A stretch of 9,224 nt of DNA from Pelotomaculum sp. UBA5255 (GTDB taxonomy: Bacteria; Bacillota; Desulfotomaculia; Desulfotomaculales; Pelotomaculaceae), in contig DHTR01000100.1 in NCBI GenBank assembly GCA_002408725.1, forward strand, positions 11,329 through 20,552, given 5' to 3'. The position numbers were made by a program, and so were the translations under genes. Position 1 is the first letter of the stretch, and every line of letters starts with the position of its first letter. The notes below the pieces were generated by a model. The model worked only from the letters and a program-made list of their open reading frames with translations, did not search any database and was not told where the DNA came from. Positions 1-5,347 of the stretch are shown here, piece after piece.

Positions 1-31
1 TAGCGAAGGATCTGGGAAAGATTCTTCGCTA
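1..31. repeat. Hairpin-forming intergenic repeat at the left edge
   Basis: Bases 1-13 and 19-31 form a 13-base inverted repeat around a 5-base centre, with one G-T mismatch. The flank at 32-47 (ccgctcagaatgacag) resembles, from memory, a short interspersed sequence seen in many bacterial genomes. It lies outside the bioY transcript's coding part and encodes nothing recognisable. It may continue to the left of the window. Confidence 0.55.
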
Positions 32-75
32 CCGCTCAGAATGACAGGGTTGGGTAAATATACAGCATATTGTTT

Positions 76-121
76 GCATTTAAAACAAATGCTACATCTC
101 GACGTTAAAGGAACTTTAACG
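76..121 (-). terminator. bioY: Possible bioY 3' hairpins (weak terminator candidate)
   Basis: Two perfect short hairpins follow the bioY stop in the direction of transcription: 121-103 (8-bp stem, 3-base loop) and 92-76 (6-bp stem, 5-base loop). Neither is followed by a clear T tract on the minus strand, so this is a plausible transcript end rather than a firm intrinsic terminator. Confidence 0.3.
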
Positions 122-148
122 CGGCCCCGACCGGTCGGCTTTTATTCG

Positions 149-724
149 TTAGCGGCTGTCGTTCAGGCCGTAGGCATTGAGTCTCCTGCCGACTGCCCTG
201 GCTAGAGCCGCGGCAGCAGCAGCCTTGACCAGGTCCAGGACCACAAAGGGGGTAAACCCGATAGCCAACAGCTGTCCCACCGAGATGGTTTTGCCCAGGT
301 AAAAGGTCAGAATAACGTAAAGGTAGGGAAGCCCAATCAGGTAGTACACGGCAACCCCTGCCGCCATCGCCAGAAAATAAGCGGCAAAGCCACCCTGCTT
401 CCGGTTTTTGAGCAGCAGCCCGATTACCAGAGCACACCCCGCAAAACCGGGCAGAAAGCCAAAGGTGGGTTGAAGCACATAGGCCGGCCCGCCAAAGGGG
501 GGCGCAGCAAAGACGGGAACACCCGCCAGCCCCAGTAAGATATAAACTACGATGCTCATTGCACCCAGCCGGGCCCCCAGAAGGCCTCCGGCCAGCATGG
601 CCATAAAGGGCATCAGGCTAAAGGGGACTATGCCCCCACCATAACGCACGAGCATGGCCGCCACGACATTCAAGGCGGCAAATACGGCAACCAGAGTAAT
701 ATCACGGGCGGAAAACTTGTTCAT
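149..724 (-). CDS. bioY: BioY, biotin-specific S component of an ECF transporter
   Basis: BioY is the integral-membrane substrate-binding subunit of energy-coupling factor transporters. It binds biotin outside the cell and, with the shared EcfA/A'/T module (not in this window), imports it. The 191-residue product is the usual family length and almost wholly hydrophobic, with about six membrane segments. Family-typical stretches are visible: the Gly/Pro-rich GGPAYVLQPTFGFLPGF, the motif YLIGLPYLY, and the C-terminal DLVKA. I start at the ATG at 724-722 because AAAGGAG (740-734) sits 9 bases upstream. An in-frame TTG at 733 directly abuts that ribosome site and is an unlikely start. The gene ends in TAA. 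It lies downstream of birA on the same strand, separated by 155 bases that hold a BirA-type operator, so biotin-responsive repression is expected. Its leader also carries a repeat and a small hairpin (785-800). Confidence 0.95.
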   Translation of the reverse strand: MNKFSARDITLVAVFAALNVVAAMLVRYGGGIVPFSLMPFMAMLAGGLLGARLGAMSIVVYILLGLAGVPVFAAPPFGGPAYVLQPTFGFLPGFAGCALVIGLLLKNRKQGGFAAYFLAMAAGVAVYYLIGLPYLYVILTFYLGKTISVGQLLAIGFTPFVVLDLVKAAAAAALARAVGRRLNAYGLNDSR

Positions 725-741
725 CTCACACAACTCCTTTC

Positions 742-770
742 GGTACCGGGTACTTAAGTTATTAAGTTAT
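742..770. repeat. Dispersed palindromic repeat, copy 1 (bioY leader)
   Basis: ggtaccgggtac followed by two short aagttat-like units. It matches 4164-4192 at all but three of 29 positions. This copy has lost part of the palindrome seen at 4156-4184. On the minus strand it lies directly 5' of the bioY ribosome site (AAAGGAG, 740-734), so it is in the bioY leader and could influence folding there. Confidence 0.65.
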
Positions 771-817
771 AACTCAGACAACCATGCCGCGGGAGCGGCA
801 CCATCAGAAGGATGAAA

Positions 818-862
818 AGTATATTTTTTTGCGTAAACCAATATTATGGAGGCGGTTTACAA
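818..862 (-). promoter_or_regulatory. BirA operator and bioY promoter region
   Basis: GTAAACC (833-839) and GGTTTAC (854-860) form a perfect 7-base dyad separated by 14 bases; the right arm extends to GGTTTACAA. This is the arrangement of BirA operators in Gram-positive bacteria (TTGTnAACC-type half sites, 14-16-base spacer). On the minus strand a -10-like TATACT follows at 823-818, which places the operator over the -35 region of bioY. No good -35 hexamer is visible. BirA loaded with biotinyl-AMP would be expected to bind here and block bioY transcription when biotin is plentiful. The operator call is strong; the exact promoter is inferred. Confidence 0.82.
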
Positions 863-879
863 TGAGGGCAGAAAAAGGC

Positions 880-1854
880 CTACGTCAGGCGAAGGGAAAC
901 CTCTCCTGAAACAAGCCTCTGCAGGCTCCCATCTGGGAGGCGCAAAAGCAGCGCGCCGTCGCTGTCGACAGTCTCGGCCCAGCCGTCCCAGGATTTGTCC
1001 AGCGTGTGAATTCGCACCGGACAGTTCAGAGATACGGACATTTGTTTCCAGGTGGCCAGGACCGACTCGAAACCCTGCTCCATCCAGACCCCGTACCAGC
1101 GTTCAAATGACTCCAGAGAAGCTTGCAAAAGCCTAACCCTGGGTACGGCTCTGCCCGATTCCAGCTTCAGCGAGGTGGCTTTGTCCTGCAGCTCTTCGGG
1201 AAAATCTCCGTGATCCTGGTTGGCGTTGATGCCCATGCCGATCACCAGGTGGCCAATCCGGTCCACCTCCGCGCTCAGCTCGGCCAGGATACCGCAAATC
1301 TTCCTGCCGCGCACCAGGAGGTCGTTGGGCCATTTGATGCCCGCCTCGACCCCGGTTTCCGACCGGATTGCAGAAGCCAGGGACACCGCCGCAAGCATGG
1401 TAAGCTGGGAGGCCCGGGAGGGGTTTACAGGGGGATACAGCAACAGGGAAAAACAGATGCCTTTATACCGGGGGGTGTGCCACTGCCTCCCCAGACGCCC
1501 CTTACCGCCTGTCTGCTCCTCAGCCACCACCAGTAGGCCTTCCTTCGCGCCTTTGCTCGCCCGTTCCTTGGCCACTTCGTTAGTGGAGGCGGTCTCAGCG
1601 CTATAATCAATTTCCCGGCCCATTACGCGGGTTGATAGCCCGTCCCGGATTTCCGCCGGCAAAAGCCGGTCCGGAATGCCGGTCAGCCTGTAGCCGGTCC
1701 GGGGGCGGGCGTCAATAACATACCCCTCTTCCCTCAGGGTCTGGATGTGCTTCCACACGGCAGTCCGGGTTACATTAAGGCTTTTGCAAATATCTTCTCC
1801 GGAAAGGTATTCGGGCCTGTTGTGTTTCAGCAGCCTTAGAATAGCCTCTTTCAG
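880..1854 (-). CDS. birA: BirA, biotin-[acetyl-CoA-carboxylase] ligase / biotin repressor, probable CTG start
   Basis: BirA makes biotinyl-AMP from biotin and ATP and transfers biotin to a lysine of carboxylase carrier domains. With an N-terminal helix-turn-helix it also represses biotin genes. The catalytic domain shows the adenylate-binding GGKGRLGRQW, the KWPND motif and KICGILAEL. The first ordinary start codon in frame (GTG, 1758) would remove most of the DNA-binding domain. Yet the frame stays open upstream, giving a winged helix with SGEDICKSLNVTRTAVWKHI. No in-frame ATG, GTG or TTG exists before the TGA at 1869-1867. The CTG at 1854-1852 lies 6 bases after GAGGTGAG (1868-1861) and gives 324 residues, the usual length for bifunctional BirA. 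A frameshift near an out-of-frame ATG at 1874 is the alternative. The gene ends in TAG. It has its own promoter about 100 bases upstream and precedes bioY. Confidence 0.9.
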   Translation of the reverse strand: MKEAILRLLKHNRPEYLSGEDICKSLNVTRTAVWKHIQTLREEGYVIDARPRTGYRLTGIPDRLLPAEIRDGLSTRVMGREIDYSAETASTNEVAKERASKGAKEGLLVVAEEQTGGKGRLGRQWHTPRYKGICFSLLLYPPVNPSRASQLTMLAAVSLASAIRSETGVEAGIKWPNDLLVRGRKICGILAELSAEVDRIGHLVIGMGINANQDHGDFPEELQDKATSLKLESGRAVPRVRLLQASLESFERWYGVWMEQGFESVLATWKQMSVSLNCPVRIHTLDKSWDGWAETVDSDGALLLRLPDGSLQRLVSGEVSLRLT

Positions 1855-1957
1855 GTCAGGCTCACCTCATTCATATTGAATATTAAGCAGAGCAATGGAA
1901 CTGTTCCGCAGCCACTCTGGTCCGCTTCAGGCAACTTTTCAACAAAGCCCTGTTCCC

Positions 1958-1987
1958 ATTGTACTCCAATTAAAAAGCATTAGTCAA
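1958..1987 (-). promoter_or_regulatory. Sigma-A promoter for birA
   Basis: On the minus strand TTGACT (1987-1982) and TACAAT (1963-1958) are separated by 18 bases, close to the vegetative consensus. Transcription would begin near 1951 and give a leader of roughly 100 bases before the birA ribosome site. It lies in the 180-base gap after nadC, so birA need not depend on nadC read-through. Confidence 0.7.
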
Positions 1988-2011
1988 CTTAAAATTATAA
2001 TATGGTTGACA
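1982..2011. promoter_or_regulatory. Candidate second BirA-type operator over the birA -35 box
   Basis: AGTCAACT (1982-1989) and GGTTGACA (2004-2011) form a dyad (GTCAAC/GTTGAC core) separated by 14 bases. This is the same half-site spacing as the bioY operator. The half site TGTCAACC differs from the Gram-positive BirA half site TGTTAACC by one base. One arm contains the -35 hexamer of the birA promoter, so a bound dimer would block it. This would make birA autoregulated. The arms are less perfect than at bioY, so this is a candidate only. Confidence 0.45.
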
Positions 2012-2034
2012 TCTCGCGATACTACCGCTCCTAC

Positions 2035-2886
2035 CTAAATACGTTTTGTCTCCTTCAGGTCCAGGCTGATATCTAGGGACCTCACCGAGTGCGTAAGCGC
2101 TCCCACCGAAATCAGGTCGACCCCCGCAGCTGCTACGCGCCGGATGCTTTCCTCCCCGATCCCGCCGGAAGCCTCCACCAGTGCGCGGCCGGCCACCAGG
2201 TCTACGGCCTCCCGCATAGCCTGCGGGTCCATATTATCCAGCATGATGATGTCGGCCCCGGCTTTCAGAGCTTCTCTGACCCCTGCCAGTTCCTCCACCT
2301 CCACCTCGATCCTGGCGGTATGGGGACTTCCCAACCTCGCCGCAAGGACAGCCTTTTTGATCCCCCCGGCCATCTTGATATGGTTATCCTTGATCAACAC
2401 GGCATCGTACAGGCCGAAGCGGTGGTTGTGACCACCCCCCACCCTGACCGCGTATTTTTCGATCATTCGCAGGCCCGGGGTGGTCTTGCGGGTGTCGACA
2501 ATCCGGGCTTTTTCCCCTGAAACCATTTCAACCAGCCGGGCCGTCCTGGTGGCGATGCCGGACAGGTGCTGCAGGAAGTTAAGCGCAAGCCGCTCGCCTG
2601 TCAAAACAGCCCGGGCTTTGCCGGTAATCTCAGCCAGGACCAGGCCCCGTTCCACACGGTCACCGTCCCGGGCTATAGCTCGGAATTCGACGGAAGGGTC
2701 GAGACGCCGGAAAACCATTTCCGCCAGGGGCAGACCGGCTACCACACCGGCTTCTTTGGCCAGAATATAGCCGGTTGAGACGGTGCCCGCCGGAACGGTG
2801 CTGTTGGTGGTTAGGTCACCGGCGCCGAGATCCTCACAAAGGCAACGGTCGATCAATTTCTGTAGTTCGAGTTCGTTCAGATCCAC
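2035..2886 (-). CDS. nadC: NadC, nicotinate-nucleotide diphosphorylase (carboxylating)
   Basis: NadC (quinolinate phosphoribosyltransferase) converts quinolinate and PRPP to nicotinate mononucleotide, CO2 and diphosphate, the step where de novo NAD synthesis joins the salvage route. The 283-residue length is typical. The hallmark active-site stretch is intact: TRKTTPGLR near residue 153, then KYAVRVGGGHNHRFGLYDAV and LIKDNHI. The C-terminal barrel motifs IMLDNM, EASGGI and ISVGALTHS are also present. The start is GTG at 2886, with AAGGAG (2900-2895) 8 bases upstream. The A at 2900 is also the last base of the preceding gene's TAA, so the two genes are probably co-transcribed and perhaps translationally coupled. 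nadA and nadB are not in the window. birA follows after 180 bases. The gene ends in TAG. Confidence 0.97.
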   Translation of the reverse strand: MDLNELELQKLIDRCLCEDLGAGDLTTNSTVPAGTVSTGYILAKEAGVVAGLPLAEMVFRRLDPSVEFRAIARDGDRVERGLVLAEITGKARAVLTGERLALNFLQHLSGIATRTARLVEMVSGEKARIVDTRKTTPGLRMIEKYAVRVGGGHNHRFGLYDAVLIKDNHIKMAGGIKKAVLAARLGSPHTARIEVEVEELAGVREALKAGADIIMLDNMDPQAMREAVDLVAGRALVEASGGIGEESIRRVAAAGVDLISVGALTHSVRSLDISLDLKETKRI

Positions 2887-2899
2887 ACGTTTCTCTCCT

Positions 2900-3964
2900 T
2901 TAAAGGTTGTACTTATGTTTCAAAAACTGTACTGTAAATTCTTCCAGCGAAATTTTAAGTGGGTCGAAACCGTCAACAAGGGCTTGGGCGTATTCCCGAT
3001 CAAAGATGTAAATGCCTTCACCTACATCCTGCGAGATCCCTTTCCGGACATTAAGGTAGCGGGCAAAGCCCTCCACCAGGTTCTCTTCTACCCAGCCTTC
3101 CCAGGTATAAGGGACATCCTCCCTAAACTTTTCCATCAATTTTTCGTCTTTCTTGAGCTTGCCCGCCAAATATTTAAAAGAGATGTCACCCGTAAAAGTG
3201 CGGAAAAAGGGATGGCTCATTTCGTGGAACGGTGTAGCCCAAATTTTTTCCGGCGTGGCATTCCACTGGATGGTCGTCAGAGAGTCCTTGTCCCGGTAAA
3301 AGCCGGAGACCCCGTAAATCCGCATATTGAGCAGCAGTTCGATTGCCTCTGGTTTTTCCTTTAACGTAATCCCGGTTTCCTTTTCCATGAAACCGATGAT
3401 TTCAAAGTCCTTATCCACCAGGGCGGTTGTCATCTGCGCCTTTCGCTCCAAATACGGCCGGATCTGCTGGTAGTGGGGCAGTGCATAATTGGAACCGTAC
3501 CAGGCATAAAAATCGACAAGGGTATTTCTGTTTTTCCCGAAAAAGCGGTCGTCCCGGATAAACGCAATCACCTCGTCCAGGCTGGCCGCCTGCTTTCCAT
3601 TCTGAATCAACTGCTCGGACATGGGCTGGTGGTGGTAGTCGGCCATAATCTCACGAAGCTGCGCGCGGCGGCGCTCGTCCCAGCTGTTGTAGGTACTGTA
3701 CAGCCAGCTGTAGTGCGCGGCGTAATCTTCATCGGCTGCTGCCAGATCGCGCAGGGCGCTCCACAATTTGGGGTCTTTGACGTTAGCCCGGTATATTTCT
3801 TCCGAAGACTCAAACAGGAAGATACAAAAATCCTCCGGTTTTATAACCAGGGATCTTTCCGCTTTTTGAACCGTATGCCAGAGTGAACAGCCGGCCACAA
3901 AAAACAGGACCAGCACAAAATAACAGAGATAAGATCCCGCTGACTTAAATCTTCTTGTTTTCAA
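2900..3964 (-). CDS. Putative lipoprotein with HExxH zinc-metallopeptidase signature
   Basis: I do not recognise the family with certainty. The 354-residue product begins with a basic stretch and a hydrophobic segment ending in the lipobox VAGC (residues 23-26), so it should be lipid-anchored at Cys26 on the outer face of the membrane. The sequence ATPFHEMSHPFF contains HEMSH (247-251), a classic HExxH zinc site. About 45 residues on, WVEENLVEGFARYL (291-304) offers glutamates (E293, E294 or E298) as a third ligand, the gluzincin arrangement. The middle is rich in aromatic and charged residues and predicted helical. The TTG start at 3964 is the only one that includes the signal peptide; GGGTGA lies 6 bases upstream. 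The stop (TAA) overlaps the nadC ribosome site. A role in cell-wall or surface-protein processing is conjecture. It could resemble the poorly characterised DUF4932-type families, which needs a profile search. Confidence 0.72.
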   Translation of the reverse strand: MKTRRFKSAGSYLCYFVLVLFFVAGCSLWHTVQKAERSLVIKPEDFCIFLFESSEEIYRANVKDPKLWSALRDLAAADEDYAAHYSWLYSTYNSWDERRRAQLREIMADYHHQPMSEQLIQNGKQAASLDEVIAFIRDDRFFGKNRNTLVDFYAWYGSNYALPHYQQIRPYLERKAQMTTALVDKDFEIIGFMEKETGITLKEKPEAIELLLNMRIYGVSGFYRDKDSLTTIQWNATPEKIWATPFHEMSHPFFRTFTGDISFKYLAGKLKKDEKLMEKFREDVPYTWEGWVEENLVEGFARYLNVRKGISQDVGEGIYIFDREYAQALVDGFDPLKISLEEFTVQFLKHKYNL

Positions 3965-4017
3965 CCCAATTCACCCGCTCTCCGGCGCAAGCTCCGTTTT
4001 ACCCCCAGGACCCCGTC

Positions 4018-4149
4018 AAGGTTGGATCCACAGCATATGTTTTAATCTGCCCAGAGAATAAAAAACCTTGCTTGCATCCCGGCTAAATGTGGGTGCGAAT
4101 TCATTCGCACAAATTCACCTGGTTCCGCGCAATTCGGCCGCTAAAGCGG
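4018..4149. repeat. Cluster of palindromes upstream of the lipoprotein gene
   Basis: Three inverted repeats lie close together: CAAGGTT/AACCTTG at 4018-4024 and 4070-4076; a perfect 8-base dyad GTGCGAAT-tc-ATTCGCAC at 4093-4110; and CCGC-taaa-GCGG at 4138-4149. The dyad at 4093 resembles, from memory, a short interspersed palindrome found in several unrelated bacterial genomes. No ORF spans this stretch. No convincing minus-strand promoter for the lipoprotein gene was found between 3965 and 4200. Confidence 0.55.
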
Positions 4150-4155
4150 TATCCA

Positions 4156-4192
4156 ATAACTTAGGTACCGGGTACCCAAGTTATTGAGTTAT
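4156..4192. repeat. 29-base near-perfect palindrome, copy 2 of dispersed repeat
   Basis: Arms 4156-4169 (ataacttaggtacc) and 4171-4184 (ggtacccaagttat) are inverted copies with one mismatch around a single central G. A further tgagttat follows to 4192. Positions 4164-4192 match 742-770 with three differences. It lies about 190 bases upstream of the lipoprotein start. A mobile miniature repeat or a dimeric protein-binding site are both possible. Confidence 0.65.
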
Positions 4193-4269
4193 GTAAATAT
4201 TTCCGACGCCAGTATACTGCTGGTATTCATCTATTGTCAATGTTAGGCGTTGTGAAGTTATGAAAGCTT

Positions 4270-4403
4270 AGCCGGCCTAGATTAAGCCCGAGCTTAAGGA
4301 GCCCAACGGCAGGCCGGCTCATCGACCGTAGTAAAATAGGAAAGTTCACTTTTCCCCGGGGGGTTCTTGTAGTTTTGTCCAGCAAGCCGGCCGGATTGCT
4401 GGA
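4270..4403. other. Inverted-repeat-rich gene-free stretch, possible structured RNA
   Basis: This part of the 3965-4525 gap has no ORF but several nested dyads. A 9-base perfect stem at 4270-4278 / 4311-4319 (AGCCGGCCT/AGGCCGGCT) encloses a 6-bp hairpin at 4282-4297 (TTAAGC-ccga-GCTTAA). A separate 8-bp hairpin lies at 4378-4403 (TCCAGCAA/TTGCTGGA) with the G+C-rich loop gccggccgga. Such nesting suits a folded RNA, but it matches no riboswitch, tRNA or other RNA family that I can recognise. It may instead be a decayed mobile element. Confidence 0.35.
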
Positions 4404-4424
4404 TGAGCTGGATAAAAGTGGATC

Positions 4425-4453
4425 TTGTTATTTGACAGGCATTCCATTATATT
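4425..4453 (+). promoter_or_regulatory. Possible plus-strand promoter
   Basis: TTGTTA (4425-4430) and TATATT (4448-4453) have a 17-base spacer. A transcript from here would be only about 50 bases before the hairpin-T tract at 4490-4511. Weak hexamers in an A+T-rich region, so chance is a serious alternative. Confidence 0.25.
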
Positions 4454-4489
4454 AAAGATAGTTACAATCACTTTCTTATTATTTCATTA

Positions 4490-4511
4490 ATGGCAGCAAT
4501 GCCATTTTTTT
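4490..4511 (+). terminator. Plus-strand intrinsic terminator
   Basis: ATGGCA-GCAA-TGCCAT (4490-4505) is a 6-bp stem with a GCAA tetraloop followed by a T-rich run from 4505 onward (seven T, C, four T). The orientation ends plus-strand transcripts, yet no plus-strand gene is visible upstream. It therefore supports either a small RNA in this gap or protection of the dockerin gene from antisense transcription. On the minus strand the hairpin lacks a T tract and would not be a standard terminator. Confidence 0.55.
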
Positions 4512-4525
4512 CTTTTCACACGTTT

Positions 4526-5137
4526 TTAGCTACCGGTTGAGGGATTGAGATACTGCGCAACCTCCAGGAGATCCAGGATATTGACCACATTATCCCCGTT
4601 CACGTCAGCCTTCCTGGATGCAGGATCAACTACAGGACCAAGCCTGGAGGATATCCATAGAGGATCCAGAATATCGACCTGATCGTCGCCGTTGAGATCA
4701 CCTAACTTGACGGTGGTAAAGCTAAAGGTATAGGTATTTTCAAAGTAATTACAACTTGCATCCTTCACAGCGCTTTTGGGGATTGTAACGGTATAGCAAG
4801 TACCGTAAGCCAGATCGACAGGAGGGACGATCTTAAGTTTGTCAGCACTGATCTTGGAGGTTATACCGTTTACGGGTACTTGTCCGGCTTTTAATGAAAT
4901 ATTGCGAAAGTTAGGTCCTGTTTCTACATATTCCTTAAATGTAATAATAATCTCTTTATTTACTGCAATAGCTGCACTATCTTTTATCGGGTCCGTACTC
5001 AACACCGACGGTGGAGTTGTATCCACATAACCTCAACCACCCTCGGCTATACCTCCTGTCAACCCAGTAATGATTGCCAGACAAAAGAAGAAGGAAAAAC
5101 CGGCTAACCAAATTCTACGCGATGCATGAAAGATCAT
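4526..5137 (-). CDS. Secreted Ig-like (Big_5) dockerin protein, interrupted by in-frame TGA
   Basis: This gene is predicted to encode a secreted protein of 203 codons. Residues 1-34 form a signal peptide (MIFHASRRIW, then a hydrophobic FSFFFCLAIITG core). Codon 35 is TGA, and the frame continues as GYVDTTPPSV. One SbsA-type Ig-like Big_5 domain follows (about 39-142), with two cysteines (YGTCYTV, DASCNY). A dockerin occupies about 146-199, with two Ca2+-binding repeats, DLNGDDQVDILD (147-158) and DVNGDNVVNILD (178-189). Dockerins bind cohesin domains and assemble extracellular complexes; no cohesin is visible here. I chose ATG 5137 because GGAGG (5149-5145) is ideally spaced and the peptide it opens is clearly a signal sequence. 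Without read-through, only GTG 5026 could give the rest (166 residues), and that product would stay in the cytoplasm. It may be a fresh pseudogene, a sequencing error or a recoded gene. The true stop is TAA. Confidence 0.72.
5033..5035 (-). other. In-frame TGA between signal peptide and mature dockerin protein
   Basis: Codon 35 reads TGA in the context GGT GGT TGA GGT TAT. One base change from GGA (Gly, which fits the glycine-rich surround) or TGG (Trp) would restore the frame. No shift of frame occurs on either side. Confidence 0.85.
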
Positions 5138-5285
5138 CTCACTACCTCCATTCAACACTTTTCATAAAAGTATTAGTTTTTTACGGGGCAAATTCCTTTA
5201 TTTTCTGCCGCTATGTTAAAAAAACATATAGCTCTGCAATTACGACAGAGAAAAAAACACACCAATTGAAACCGGCATCTCAGAA

Positions 5286-5316
5286 TAACGGCGCTGCTTT
5301 CTTCGCAGCGCCGTTA
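5286..5316 (-). terminator. Hairpin after the second SLH gene
   Basis: A perfect 12-bp stem (arms 5286-5297 and 5305-5316) with a 7-base loop lies 31 bases after the SLH gene stop. On the minus strand it is followed by TTCTGAG, so the T tract is poor. It is the counterpart of the hairpin at 7401-7431. The remaining gap to the dockerin start (5138-5285) is A+T-rich, with a TATGTT/AACATA dyad near 5211-5230 and no firm promoter. Confidence 0.55.
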
Positions 5317-5347
5317 CATCAAAGACAACATAATCTTTTGCTTTTGC

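Noticed and set aside
880..1758. birA as a truncated ligase starting at GTG 1758
   Set aside because: That start lies inside the recognition helix (TRTA-V-WKHI); the upstream frame encodes the rest of a normal helix-turn-helix.
2783..3364. Plus-strand open frame of 193 codons across nadC and the lipoprotein gene
   Set aside because: It overlaps two well-supported minus-strand genes and shows no domain.
4018..4192. CRISPR array
   Set aside because: The repeats are different palindromes, not regularly spaced copies of one unit, and no cas gene is present.
4261..4420. Known riboswitch (c-di-GMP, cobalamin, TPP, fluoride types considered)
   Set aside because: None of the conserved core motifs of those classes could be found on either strand, although stems are present.
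5033..5035. Selenocysteine codon in the dockerin protein
   Set aside because: The position lies in a signal-peptide/linker region with no redox motif, and I saw no convincing SECIS-like hairpin just after it. Not excluded, but unsupported.
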